64,000 nt of DNA from assembly GCA_015680685.1 (NCBI GenBank), contig MNCI01005779.1, positions 596,636-660,635 of the forward strand, read 5' to 3'. The translations under genes were made by a program, and so were the position numbers. The stretch comes from Gnetum montanum (Eukaryota; Streptophyta; Gnetopsida; Gnetales; Gnetaceae). The notes beneath the pieces were generated by a model. That model did no database searches, was not told the origin of the DNA, and worked only from the letters and a program-made list of their open reading frames with translations. Of the stretch, positions 50,326 to 62,536 are shown piece after piece (position 1 is the stretch's first letter; each line of letters begins with the position of its first letter).

Positions 50326-51412
50326 TATAATTCTGCCATAAGTGGTATATGATCGGATGGTCTTGTCTAGGATGGAAAAGGTTGATCTTGATTCTTCTCA
50401 ACTTCTTCTTTAGAAATTAACTCTAGCAATCTAGTAACTTGAAAGAATTGTATATTGAAACAAATATAATCTAAAGTCTCAATGAAGAATTTTTTTGATC
50501 CATCCTCTTTAATCATAGTAGAATGATTGGTAGACTATGGTTCTTGATGAGTGCTATCCATCAAAATCATCTATTCCTAAATTCTAGAATATGATTTATC
50601 TACTAAAGATTCCAAGTAAGCAGAATATGCACTAGCCAATGGAATTGCATGTTGAATTGATGAAACATATTTTTCAAATCAAGTTCATCTTCCAAGGATT
50701 CTTTTACACATTCATATTTTAAGAATTGATATACACCACTTCCAACTTTCACATTGAAATCTCCACAAAGAATAAATAGAAGTGGATCAATATAATGTAG
50801 GAATAACTTATTATTTAAACTTTCTTCTATTTGCTTAATCAAGTATGCTCCTTAACATAGTCTAACATCTGAACATGTTGGTTTGACAATTAAAGGTGTG
50901 TTAACCATGCATACAAATATTTTTGATAGATGGATTTTTAGAATCATTACCAAGGCTATGTGATTTTTCTAAAATATTGATTGTTCTTTCTTTTTCATGG
51001 TTTGAATTTCTAGAATTTAAAAAATCATATTTCCTAAACTCCATTCAAATCTTTGTACTAATTCAAACTTGGTTTCTTTATAAAAGATTGCACAACCATC
51101 CATCATGTGATTTTTGCGATAGGCCAATCTATATGGCTCAAAAGAAGAACCTCCATAAGAATTCTTATACTTGTAAATACCTCTATATCCCATCTTTTCC
51201 AAGGCTAGTTGGAATTGGTATACAAACTCCCATGGAAAGATTTCCTGTAGGCATAAAACATTAGCATCCAAATTTTGTAATCCTACTAAAATGCATGGAT
51301 ATCAATATTTGTGCCAATCCAAAGCCCATGATGGACATAATAGATGTTGTTTCACACTTGCTAATGATCTTTAAAACACATTGTATGTTGCAACTTTTAT
51401 TCTCATTCTTGG
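50326..51412 (-). pseudogene. CCR4/nocturnin-type deadenylase domain captured by E1
   Basis: Proteins of this family remove poly(A) tails from mRNA using an endonuclease/exonuclease/phosphatase fold. From 51412 downward the minus strand reads KVATYNV (metal-site Asn), CPSWALDWHK, NVLCLQEI (catalytic Glu), LEKMGYRGIYK, DGCAIFYKETKFELV (frame 51017-51271), then ILCGDFNVKVGSGVYQFLKY (frame 50603-50842, catalytic D and N), and finally RPSDHIPLMAEL near 50335 (catalytic His). Motif order and spacing fit a nearly complete domain with no intron visible. Stops and frameshifts make it a pseudogene. It is about 80% identical by eye to the E2 copy in the best segment. A LINE endonuclease is less likely, because DGCAIFYK and CPSWALDW are deadenylase-type. 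Confidence 0.82.
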
Positions 51413-52544
51413 ATTCTCTTCTAGATCATCACTCTTTATAGGTATCATACACCTTGTGGAAATGAGATTTTAAGTCTCCATGTTGTTTTGCTATATGTTT
51501 TGATTGTAGGATGGATTAATATACCTTTTGATGATCATTTTGTTTCATGAACTGATACATCAATTGATTTTCGAACTAATTCTGGTAACATTTAACTACA
51601 TCATATAATTTTAGTAATATATAATTACATCATATAATTCTTAATGGTCGTTCTACCCCTCTTAAAGACATTGACTTTGACAGCATAGCTAATGACATGC
51701 CATAGGGATCTTAAGGTCTCAAAAAGGTTAAATTCATAAAACACAATTTATGATATCATCAAAGTATTGGGTACATGGATCATAAATTTGACCTCAACAT
51801 TAAGTACAAAAGGCTAGAAAATGTTGAAAATGATTATTATTCATATGTTAAAAAATGGATATCATATGCTCGAGTTATGTGAAAATTAAAATTTTGAGGA
51901 TGTTGAGGCACTATGTTGGGCAAGCAGTAAAAACTAATTTTTGGGGTTTCCTAGGATACATTTGACTTCACCATTGGGTTAAAAAGATTGAAATCTTTAA
52001 GAAACAACTCTTCATTCATCAAAAAAGGCTTCCAAAATCAAAAGTTATGGCTTCTAAGGTTGAAGCCCTTTAGCATGAAAATTAAGACTTCCTAAGAGGT
52101 CATCCATCCTAGTTCTACCTCTAAATGAGTGCATTTAATGAAAAAGTTTTTAACTACATTGTTAATAAGGTGCCAAATTTGAATTTTGAAAATAATTTTC
52201 CATGTTCTTAATTTAAATTGACAATTTGATAATAGGAATTTTAAATTTTTTGTCAGCTAATGAAAATTTCAAAATTTTTGTTAGTTGATTAGAATTTCAA
52301 ATTTTATGCCAACTAATAGAATTTTTGAATTTTCTATCTACTAACAAAGAATTTTCCCATTACGTAGCAGCAGGGATGATGGTAGTAAAAATTGCAGTGA
52401 TGCACTGGTGATGGAGTTTTTGGATGTTGCTGGTGATGTTGATGGCTAGGCTAAGTGCATCTAAAGGTGGTAACAGTGTAGCTTTTCTTGCTACTAGTGG
52501 TGGTGCAAGGCTGGCAAAGGTAGCATTGGGTAGAATGGTCATTT

Positions 52545-52735
52545 TCTAAGGCCTCCCTAGGGTCTATGTGGTCCATTTTAGGGTCTGTGTGGCTGTTCAA
52601 AGAGCTTACATGGCCCATCTTAGAGTTTGCATGGTGCTTCACAAGGCTTGCTCAATCCCTTGATTGGGCCCATGTAGCCCATCCTTGGCTTGCATGGCCC
52701 ACACAAGGCTTGCACAGCTTTTATCAACATGTACA
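52545..52735 (-). repeat. 21-bp minisatellite in E1
   Basis: About nine diverged units of a 'tagggtctgtgtggctgttca' type recur every 21 bases. It corresponds, in reverse complement, to 61130-61385 of E2. The 72-codon frame at 52566-52784 is a by-product of the 21-base period. Confidence 0.7.
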
Positions 52736-52764
52736 AATGAATAGGATTACCATGATGCATTCTT

Positions 52765-52930
52765 CTAGAAGAGGTAATGATTAACAACAGTAGGAGAGGT
52801 GATGATCAATGGTAGGGGAGGTGATGATTAGCAGCATGGGAGGTCATGATCTATAGCATAGGTAACAATGATCTATGACATGGAAGGCAATGATCCATGA
52901 CGTTGATGGGTAGCATTGATACAATCAATG
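52765..52930 (-). repeat. 22-bp minisatellite in E1
   Basis: About seven units of the type 'gaggtgatgatcaatggtag' recur every 22-23 bases. It is the reverse-complement counterpart of 60809-61075 in E2, which has about eleven to twelve units. Confidence 0.7.
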
Positions 52931-53872
52931 ACAACTACAAAAAAATATGGCTAGGGTTTCTATGATGAAAATGATAGGCAATAGGAAGGAAAATGGTGTA
53001 GGCACATACAAAGATGGTGATGCATGTTGGAGAGGAAGTGATAGGGTGAAGTATCATGGTACACAAAGTAGTGATGGAATCAAGTAGCAGTAGCATGTGA
53101 ATGGCTATGGAAGTGGTAGGTTTGTAGGCATGATGTAGGACAATGCCTAAGAGTAGATGGCACACAAGAGACAAGCCATCCTCCTTTGTGGCTAGTTGTT
53201 ATATTGTGTGTCAAACCCACCTACCATTAGCTAGTAGCCAACCTTGTGAGCCCTATTGCAGTTGGTAGTAAGGTTGGTCGTAGCCTACCCAAAAAGGGGT
53301 TTTTTAAAAATAATAATAATATTTTTATTTTTTATTATTGTTTTTACTAGTATGCTTATTTTCTAATTAAAAACATTTTGGAATGCAGGGTTGAACCTAT
53401 GACCTCCCACACGATAAGTATTTTAGATATTTTTTAATAACTTTTTATTATTATTTTATTCCATGCTACCTCAGTAGTGGTTGACATGGTTGTTTGGCTA
53501 ATGACAAGCTGGAGGGTTTGGTTTAGATAAATAATGATTCTAGGTTTAATTTTTTATCCTAAAAATTTGACATTTTTTTAAAAAATAATAATTTAATATT
53601 ATGTAAGTGCATGCATAATGAGAAAATTTAAACATTGATACCCCCCAAATTGTAAGTTTGATTGAGATGAAATTTATACCATTGAAATCATCTTGACAAG
53701 TACTATGCATTGGACATAGTCTTAAGGTTCAAAAAAAAGTTGAAAGTTTAAGAATTTAAAAGACCAAAATATCCTATTTTATTGAACAAACATTTCTGGG
53801 CTAACATATGGTAACTTGAGATCTTCTAGATTACTTAGATTATGAGTTTCAACAAAACAAAATCAATTGAGT
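52931..53872 (-). other. E1 leader region
   Basis: This is non-coding. Patches match E2 60085-60800 in reverse complement, for example 53640-53860 versus 60085-60330 (including a shared 'ccaaattgtaagtttgat' area). It ends at a deletion junction with the truncated LTR. Confidence 0.55.
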
Positions 53873-54290
53873 GTTTCCTACTTTATTGATATGGAATACC
53901 ATATCTAGATCATGCTCTAAGAGTGTTTCTTGGGGTTTTCTTCCTTTGGCCTCTATCCCTTAGAGGCAATCTTGCACTACCACCATACTTAGCTCTATAC
54001 CCCAGCTAGAAGGGATGGCCAATCCACTTCTTGTTTTGCTTCACCTAGCTCTCATGACTTGCCTATACTAGCTTCACCACTCCATGCCAAGCACAATCTC
54101 TAAGCTCAAGTATAAATACCTTAGGTCAAAACCCCAAAGGTTACCTCAAGATACATGTTCATTAAATACACTCTTTTGAGTCTTAATTACAACTAACCTT
54201 TTGAATCTTGTTACAATAACAATAACACTTGTTATGAAGAGACACCATCTTCATTGGGTAGAAACATCATTTGGGAATGGGGACATGACA
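53873..54290 (-). repeat. E1 5' LTR, truncated
   Basis: This matches 49446-49861. The last 155 or so bases of the LTR (in element orientation) and the primer site are missing. Its outer end 'ggacatgaca' at 54281-54290 is complete. Confidence 0.82.
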
Positions 54291-54295
54291 ATGCT

Positions 54296-55040
54296 CTTTG
54301 TAGATGATATTATGTTAGTGAATATAGATCAAGAAAATATTGTTGTTAAAAAGGATAAGTGAAGATATGATCTAGAATCAAAAAGCTTAAAAGTTAGTAA
54401 AAGTAAGATAGAATATATGAAATGAAATTTTAAGAACAACATAAATTGTGTTGAAATAAGAGTGATAATTCAAGGATAAAACATCCCTCACTATAAATAT
54501 TTTTGCTACCTAGGATTAATCCTCCAATTAGATGGTAAAATTGATAAGGATATCATAAATAGACTTGAGACAAGATGGCTAAAATGAAGATGGCTTAGTG
54601 GTGTTCTATGTGATAAAGGAATATTAATAAAATTAAAGGGAAAATTTTAAAGAACAACAATCAAGCCTACTATCTTATATAATGTTGAATGTTGGATACT
54701 ACAAAAGAGTTATGAATAACACATCAGTGTTGTAGAAAAACAAATGCTTCGATGGATCTTAAATGTTACAAGAAAAGATAAACTACATAAGATAGACATT
54801 AGAGGAAGACTTGGAGTTCTATTTAAGGGGAACTACAAGAATGGCTACTTAGATGATTTAGACATGTATAAAGAAGATCATTAATTAGCCTATAAATAAA
54901 TGTTACTAAATCACTATTCTATGATATATGGAAAAAATAATTAAATATGATTTGAAGAAACTAAAAATACACAAAAATATAGTTTTCTATAGAAATAAAT
55001 GATGACAAAGAACTCATGTAGTTGATTCCATTTTATTGGA
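54296..55040 (+). pseudogene. LINE RT, downstream half
   Basis: This begins in frame with the catalytic FVDD (LFVDDIMLVN) and continues KSLKVSKSKIEYMK, then the C-terminal LYNVECW and MLRWILNVTRKDK segments, and a tail resembling 'RNKW..RTHVVD' near 54990-55030. Stops are scattered throughout. It joins the half ending at 49284-49289 with only the ATGCT duplication between them. Confidence 0.82.
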
Positions 55041-55079
55041 ACAAAACTAGGATGATGATCTAGAGTTTAGAATTAGTAA

Positions 55080-55900
55080 CTCAAAGCTTACTTTTGGTAA
55101 CTTAAAGTTTATACTTCAAGCAAGTGATGTTGGTGATGCAAGTTTATGCTAGGTGATACTCAAACTAGTGTTAAAATAAGTTATTATTTGATGCATTTCA
55201 ACTATCAATGTGAAATCATAGGTATCGCTATCAATGCCTAAAATAATGATGAACATCATTAAGATGATGTCAAATGGATATTGTAGATCATACATGATTA
55301 AAAGTATAGTATAAAATAAAGTTCTGGAGTTATTCAATACAAGTTATGATAATAGGTAACATCAACATCACCTAAGCATCATGTAGGTGAATCATATTAA
55401 TATGTTCCTTTTAAGATCTCATAAATCATCAAGAGTGATTTCAATCATCTTAATGATAATGTAGAATAATCATCGAAGATATAACAGAGAAAAGGTTAGA
55501 GTTAGAAGTTAAGTTTTTACATGATTATGTAGTTGTATCATTGGTAGGCAATGTTGATGCTGACATTAGTATCATCCAACATTACCTAAATGTAGATTTT
55601 AGTTTCAACCTCCAAAATGCTATCAAAGTTACTAAAATTGATGCTTATTACCTCGAGGATAATGTAGGCTTGTCATCAAAGATCTAATGCAAAAAAAAAC
55701 TATTATCAAAAGATAATTTTTTGATGCTAATAGAAATGTAACACTAGTAGGTGACATTAATGATAATGTTAGCATTAGCATGACCTAGGTAAAACATATC
55801 AATTTTAACCTATGAATGCTATTGAAATCATCAAAAGTGATGTCTATCCTCTAAGGCATGATCAATATCAATTGTAAAGAGCCTCTAGAAGTAAAAATTT
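55080..55900. repeat. tandem repeat, period about 195 bp, four units
   Basis: Related anchors lie at about 55228, 55426, 55613 and 55815: 'atgctatcaaagttactaaaattgatg', 'aatgctattgaaatcatcaaaagtgatg' and more diverged forms, each followed by 'gataatgtag' or a similar string and preceded by 'ggtgacattaatgat'-like sequence. Units are diverged. No coding is seen. Confidence 0.55.
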
Positions 55901-58900
55901 TCTATTCAAGATTATGATTTTAAGTAATTTTGATGATCTAAGTGGATGTGATAATGTGGAAGCTCTACTTGACTTGGTTGCTAAAGTACCAAATATTAAG
56001 ATACAAAAACTAGCCATCTATTCTGGTTGGATATAGGCCTAACCATAGTGATATTGTTCAATTGGGATAGATTCTAAAAGAAGAACCTTAAAAAGCCCTT
56101 AGAACATGACTATACAAAAATATACCTTATAGGTAGATTGAAGGTTATTTTATTCTAGATTAAGGGTTAGAAAAGTATTGTGATCCTTATGGGTTCCATG
56201 TTTTCTTAATCATCAAAAAGAACTCCATGGCACTAATTCCTTTATATAATACATTATAAGAATATGTAGGCTTGTGGAGGAGCTTTACCATGGATCCTTG
56301 GATCACTGTCCTTCTTTACGGAGTAGGGCTTAGGGAAAAATGTGTTAGAATATAAACACATCCTAAATCTTTCAAGAAAATGCTACCTAATTTATCTGCT
56401 AGTATTTTTCAATATATTATGTATGTTGCATTTCTTTAGTTATTTGTATGATTATAAAAGCATCATCATGACTCTTCCAATTATGAATTAACTTATGGCA
56501 TGTGAGTTTTATACTTTTGTTATGCTTGTATATTCTTAATGACATTGAGGCATACACCATCTTGAGTTCATTCTATAACATTTGGCTACTTTGAAGTTCT
56601 TGAGTGGTGCTAAGTAGTGTTATTACACATGGTATATGGGCCTACATCATGGATCAAGGTTCATTGCCCATGGTTGATATTTTTGGTTAATGGTTCATGG
56701 ACATGGTTTGGTAGTCATGATTCATGTGTTATTTACAACAAAAGAGGAAAGGAAACTAAAATTCTATTGATGTTCCATCTAGTCCTAATGCTTATAATGA
56801 ACTAACTAGAGGTAATAATTTAGATGACTATTTAGATACTTTTGTAGAGCAATTATGAGTGTTGGATGAGATGGTGAAAGAGAAGTACATAGATCCTAGT
56901 CCTACTCATGTATATGATCAAACTATATAAAAAAGTGCTACTAGTAGATGACATACATATGGATCATCTTCCTTGAATTAAAGGTATTCTAAATGACTTT
57001 TGAGTTTGTTGGTTATGGAAATAAATATTTCAAGTAGGTTATACAATCATGTCTCATCTACCTAAGATAGAAATAGCTAAATGATTAAAGCATTAGTATA
57101 TTTTGAGAAAGTTCTTTTCTTAATTGGGTGAGCTCTAAGCACAAAATATAAACATGCTCTAGCTTAAAATTTTATACTAAGAAATCATTTGATATGTCAA
57201 GGAAATATTATTGATGATCTTAAATTTATGAAAAATAATTATGTATGCCTTAGTTGATTATGGTGAATTGTGAGAGAAATATATTCTCTCTTATCAATTG
57301 ATCCTTGTAAGAGTTTTCCACTATTTAGGATGGGTATGAAAAGTGGGAATGGATGCTTTATGCTTAGGATAGTTTAGATTACCCTTAGCCACATAGTTAG
57401 TTAAAACTTAATATTTTAATCATTTTTCTATTTAAATATTTTAATAAAAAATAATAAAATTAAAACATGTTATGCCTTAATCACACATAACCATACCAAT
57501 TTAGATAGTACAAGTGATTATTGGGAAGATAATAACCAAAAGCTTAACACCTAGTTATCTAGGATCATTCTAACCCAAAGTTCCACAGAATTCAACTAGA
57601 TTGCATGTACATGTTTGTGTTTCATATGGTTGAGCATCTGAGATGCTCACTACTTACCACTACCCATGTGATGAAGTGTTTCAAATTATTCATAAACATT
57701 ATGATAAATAGTTGTTATTATTTTATGGAAGATTTTAGAAAGATTTTTTTCAATGCCAGTTACTTTGTTGATTTTGATAGTGAATGTGATTTTATGTTAA
57801 CAACTTCAATGGAAGGTAGATAATAAAATTTTCTACCAATACCATTTATGCCAAAGAGGATGGAATGTGGCTAGTTTAATATACTACTTTTAGAATCGGT
57901 TGAATAATTTATGTGTGTATGTGTATGTGAGAAAAAAAAGAAAAAAAGAAGAAGCCAGAATGAGAGAAAAAATAAAAGAGAAAGAACATATGCATGTGAT
58001 TTTGGGAAGAGAGTTTGGTGGAGTGATTTTGAGAAGGAATTTAATCTTCTTGATGATGACCTTGATAGAAAACTACAAGTTCTTAATGATAGCTCCAAGC
58101 AGGGAGTATATGTTCTTGATGGAAGGTTCAAGCATGGAGTATATGTTTGTGAATGTAAGTTCAAGCTAAAAGCACATATTTCTATAATGTCTTCGAGAAG
58201 GAAACTATTTTAAATGGAGAAAATGCCCAAAGATTCTTGGAAAGGGAAGGGAATATTCCCAATGTAATTTTCATAAAGAGACAAAACCCCCAAACATCCT
58301 TGCTCATGTTAGTGGTAGGCTACTACTAGGCATGAGGAATGGTTTTTTTAAGGTAGGAAGTAGTCTTTCCTTGGACATATATAATTGACTCTATACTTTC
58401 ACATAACTACTAGAGGTAGAAGAAACAACTTCCATATCATGCAACTAGATTTTTCTCTAAGTAGAAATATTTATATAGTTTGTATGAAAAAGGAAAAGCC
58501 TTTTCTTTTTTATCCTAGGTTGTATTAAACATTCTTATGCCTCCAAGAGGTTTTCATTCTATTTAGAATATTTCCATTCCAATGATCAGAAATGTAGCAC
58601 AAAATATTATATTAAATTCATTCTATACATGACCTCATTACATTATTTTAAAAAATTACTATTCTAAATTCTTCTTCTTGGAATTTTTATTATGATGTAT
58701 AATTATATTTATCTTTATATGTCAAATAGTTTTACAAAATCACTCTACAAATATAGAATACTTAATTACATTTCAATAAACTTGAACCCTAGCATTATAT
58801 ATGATTGATTATGATTTTATTGAATTGAGTATTCTACTATGCTAATGAATACTTTTCATTATGAAATTTATCCATTAAATTAATAACATAAATAGCTAAA

Positions 58901-59098
58901 CAGATCATTATTAAATAAGTATATAACAATAACATTATTAAAAAAATCCGAAAGGTGGTTAGGCCATGCAAGAGGATACTTTAATAATAGCATAGAGTAA
59001 GATAAAGATAGAGAGCTAACCATATTATCAAGCTTTCATTAGATAAAAGTGAAGAAACAAGATAAAATAGTAGTACAATAAATTACCAATTCATTTTC
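55901..59098. other. unassigned AT-rich DNA between LINE and E2
   Basis: No gene or element end is recognised. 56700-56990 shows a faint protein-like plus-strand run (DEMVKEKYIDPSPTHVYDQT) broken by stops and unassignable. 57910-58000 is a purine-rich low-complexity tract that creates overlapping Lys/Glu/Arg-rich frames. Confidence 0.4.
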
Positions 59099-59674
59099 TA
59101 TCACATCCCCATTCCCAAATGATGCTGCTACTTAAATGAAGATGTTGTCTCTTCATAACAAGTGTTACTATTGTCTTAACAAGATCTGAAAGGGTAGTTA
59201 TGATTAATACCCAAAAGGATATGTTGTGATAATGGATGTGCCTCTTAAGGTAACCTTTGGGGGTTTTCACCAAAAGCATTTATACCTGAGGTTAGAGGTC
59301 ATGCTAGCATAGAGTGGCAGAGTTGGTCTAGGCAAGTTATGGAAGCTGGGTGAAGTAGGACAAGAAGTGGACTAGCCATCCTTTTTGGCTAGGTTATAGG
59401 CCTAACCATGGTGGTAGTGCTAGATTGCCTCTAAGAAATAGGTGCGAAAGGAAGACAACCCCAAGGGACACTCTCAAAACATGATCTGGATACAGTATTA
59501 AATATTAATAAAGCATTCTTTTTTTGTTCTTTCTACATTTTTCCTATTATTTCCTTTATACATAGTGTAAAATATCACATATATTTTGCATTTGGTATAT
59601 TTTCTTCATATGCATAATGTCTAATATATCATATATTAAAAATTTTCCACAACATCTAGGGATGGGATGTCACA
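59099..59674 (+). repeat. E2 5' LTR
   Basis: 576 bp. It begins TATCACATCCCCATTCCC (E1 equivalent TGTCATGTCCCCATTCCC) and ends GGGATGGGATGTCACA. It matches the E1 LTRs in reverse complement. The preceding TTTTC (59094-59098) is the predicted target duplication, testable only beyond the window. Confidence 0.85.
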
Positions 59675-59676
59675 AT

Positions 59677-59688
59677 TGGTATCAAAGA
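59677..59688 (+). promoter_or_regulatory. E2 primer-binding site
   Basis: TGGTATCAAAGA starts two bases after the LTR end. It differs from the plant initiator tRNA-Met site TGGTATCAGAGC at only two positions, which fixes E2 as a plus-strand LTR retroelement. Confidence 0.85.
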
Positions 59689-60808
59689 AAACCATGACCC
59701 AAGGGCCATTCAAAATCATGGGTTGACTATAATAAGAAATTGATGATGAACCATGAAACCATAGCAGAGGAAAAGTCATTAACCATCATCGAATGCACCA
59801 TATATCTGAAATGATCTATGAAAGCTAAAAGATACCATTCCATTGATTTTATGAATAATGGATCAGACATCTATAAAAAGACATAGATCCCACCAACAAA
59901 TTTTTTTCATGGATATCATTAACCAATGAAGATCTAATCACATCTCATCAAGATTCATTAGTTACAAGAGAATGATACACTGGTCTAGATAACTCTTACC
60001 CATCTTAATACTATAATTATTAATTGATTAGGGTCATTGTTAAATTTCTTTCAAAAAAATTTAGTAACCATGACCTGAATTAATCTTGTTTTGTTGAAAT
60101 TCATTATTCATGTAATCTAGAAGACCTCAAGTTATCATATGTCAGCATAAAAATCTCAATTTAACAATATGGGTTAGCTTGGTTCTTTTAAATATCAAAA
60201 AATTAAATTCATTTTTGTACCATAAGACTATGTCCAATGCATACTACTCATTAAGACAATTCTAATGGTACAAATTTTGTCTCGATCAAACTTACGATTT
60301 GGGAGATATTGATTTTTAAAATTTTTTATTATACATCATTAAAATAATATTAAATTATTATATTAGTTTTATAAAAAAATTCCAAAAATTTAGGATCAAG
60401 AATCAACCCGAAATCACCATTTACCCATACCAAACCTATGTTCTATCATCAAGACCTTTAGGCTACCATGCTTTGGCATTGCAGGACCTTTAGGCTTGGC
60501 TGGCCAACTACTGACAACCAAGGGCTACTAATGGCTAGCCCCAAGGGCCAGCAATAAGGCTTTCCACAATGCATCACAACCTGCCACCTACTCTACTACT
60601 GATCCATAGTTTCCACTACCCACACTTGCACTTGTAGCATACTATTCTATTGATCTGTAGCCATCGCCAATTGCACCTACCTTCACTCTCCTATTGTGTC
60701 CATTGCTTGCCATCACACCACCTTGTAACTACCATGGTGTTTGCTGCTACCATTTTCCACATCATCCTATGCATGCCATCAACTATCTTTAGTGTCATCA
60801 AACATTGC

Positions 60809-61075
60809 CTCCCATGTCATTGATCATCACCTTCCATGTTGTGGATCACTACCTTTCATGTCATTGATCATCACCTCCTATGTCATGGACCATTACCTCA
60901 CATGCCATCGATCATCACCTTCCATTATGTGAATCCTTGCCTCCCATGTTACTAATCATCACCTCCTGTGCCACCAATCATCGCCTCCCATGCTACTGAT
61001 CATCTCCTTCTATGTTTTCAATCATTGCCTCTCGTGCTATCGACCATTGCCTTTTCCCCACTTTTGATCATCACC
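60809..61075 (+). repeat. 22-bp minisatellite in E2
   Basis: Eleven to twelve units of the type 'cctcccatgtcattgatcat' plus two bases start at 60809, 60831, 60853, 60875, 60897, 60919, 60941, 60963, 60985, 61007 and 61029. The 63-, 83- and 62-codon frames here come from the repeat. Confidence 0.88.
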
Positions 61076-61129
61076 TTTCCCTCCATCATATCAAGACAAG
61101 GAACCCTTGTTTTCAATGCATTTTGGAGG

Positions 61130-61385
61130 CACATAAGCCATATGGATGGTTGTGTGAGCCTTATGGAGGACCATGCAAGCCTTTTGAAAAAGTCATGTAG
61201 GCCTCAAGAAGGGCTATAAAAGCCCTAAAAAAGGGTCATGCAAGCCCTAGGAAGGGTCATTCATGCGCACTAATAGACCATGCAAGCCCTAAACAAGGCT
61301 ACACAAGAATAGGGAGAAGTCACATAGGATCCAATGAGGGCCATGTGAACCCTAAAAAGGAACCACACCAGCCTAGGACATGCCA
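61130..61385 (+). repeat. 21-bp minisatellite in E2
   Basis: Units such as 'gtcatgcaagccctaggaag' recur at 61193, 61214, 61236, 61257, 61278, 61299, 61321, 61342 and 61363. It directly follows the 22-bp array, with the same order as in E1. Confidence 0.85.
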
Positions 61386-62536
61386 CTCAATGTAGCATCT
61401 TCTCCACCAACTTTTCCACTGATGTGCTCCTCTATCTACCATGTTGCCTACCTTGTCCATGTTCCTTGCCCCACTACCATCCACTACTAAGCCGCCTAGT
61501 AGCTACTTAGGCCACCATTAGTAAGCCACCCAATTGTTGCTACCATTGGCACAAAATGACAAATCCTCTATCACTAAATAAAAAAATTGAAATTTTCATC
61601 AATTTATAGAAAATTTAAAATTTCATGATCAAATGGTTAATTTAAATAAAAAGCACATAAAAATAGTTTTCAAAATTAGAATTTTGTGCATTCGAAGCAA
61701 TAGCGACAAAAATTCCATAATTAAGTGTGCTTGCCTTAGAGTAGAATTGGGATGGGTGACCTCTCGAGAAGTCTTTTTTTTTTCACCAAAGGTTTTAGAC
61801 TCTAGAATCCATAACGTTTGATTTTGGAAGCCTTTTTTGGCAAAAAAAGAGTTTTTTCCAATATTTTTAAACCTTTCAAACATAATGGTAAAGTCAAATC
61901 CATCCCAAAGAATCCAAAAAATTAGGTTTTCCTCCTTACCCAATATAGTGCCTTGAGATCCTCAAAAGTTTAATTTTCATACAACTTGAGCATATGATGT
62001 TCATTTTCAACATATGAAAAGTTATTTTCAACATTTTTCATCCTTCTAAACTCAATGATGAGGTTAGATTTATCATCCAATAATTCAATGGTATCATAAA
62101 TTCAACCTTTTGATCTTTAAGATTCAGTTCATAAGCCTTATAGATAGTCTTAAGATCACAATGGCATGTCATTAATTATACTACTAGAGTTAGTGTTCTT
62201 GAGAGGGGTAGAAAGGACATTAAATATTAGATAATATAGTTACATATTACAAAAACTATATGATGAAATTAAGTATTACTAAAATTAGATAATGTAATTA
62301 TAAAATTTGATAATTTAGTTAAATTAGTTGGAGAATTAGTTATTGTATTAGTATCAGTTGATGTATTAGTTGGAGAATTAGTTGACGAAATAGAACAATC
62401 TTCAACCATCAAGAAAAGGTATATTAATCCATCCTACAATCCAAGCATATGGAAAAGCAACATGAAGAATCAAAATATCATTTCAAGAAGGAGTATGATA
62501 CTCATGAAGAGAAATGATTTAGAAGAGAATGCAAGA
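61386..62536 (+). other. E2 AT-rich segment before the captured gene
   Basis: This is non-coding and matches E1 51415-52360 in reverse complement in patches. It includes 'ttagttggagaattagtt'-type short repeats at 62330-62390. No splice or promoter signal can be asserted. Confidence 0.45.

Larger units (their letters stand above)
49290..54290 (-). mobile_element. Element E1: non-autonomous LTR retrotransposon carrying a CCR4-like gene
   Basis: This 5.0-kb element has terminal repeats 49290-49861 and 53873-54290, ends TG...CA, and a perfect 5-bp target duplication ATGCT. Minus-strand order: truncated 5' LTR, a short AT-rich stretch, a 22-bp minisatellite, a 21-bp minisatellite, the CCR4-like pseudogene, and the 3' LTR. 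There is no gag, protease, RT or integrase similarity. Relative to E2, about 570 bp spanning the end of the 5' LTR, the primer site and the following leader is deleted (junction near 53860), so this copy cannot be replicated. It sits in the RT of the LINE. Confidence 0.85.
47480..55040 (+). mobile_element. LINE (non-LTR retrotransposon), 5'-truncated, split by E1
   Basis: The plus strand shows, with stops and frameshifts: part of an apurinic-type endonuclease (about 47520-47880; IINIISVYAPQIGLENL, then SLLQFESTYDLVIVNTYF), a long linker, and RT from about 48730 (KIPNNYRQRFIVPIYKNK, VISHTMNLWERVIE, GVHQGCTLSPYLFFIIMDE). E1 interrupts it at 49290. After E1 come LFVDDIMLVNIDQENIV (54296 on), LKGKILRTTIKPTILYNVECW near 54640, and MLRWILNVTRKDKLHKIDIR near 54760. 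It ends near 55040 without a clear poly-A. These are the standard landmarks of plant LINE pol. The endonuclease start is missing, as is usual for truncated insertions. Confidence 0.85.

Noticed and set aside
50326-51412. Reading the captured domain as a LINE endonuclease
   Set aside because: It shares the fold, but DGCAIFYK, CPSWALDW and the terminal SDHIPL are deadenylase-type. The segment is bounded by E element DNA and lacks any RT.
57900-58213. Overlapping Lys/Glu/Arg-rich open frames of 89-100 codons
   Set aside because: They come from a purine-rich low-complexity tract, have no recognisable domain and no supporting signals.
60809-61385. CRISPR-like array of short regular repeats
   Set aside because: The units of 21-22 bp are head to tail with no spacers. 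This is a eukaryotic minisatellite.
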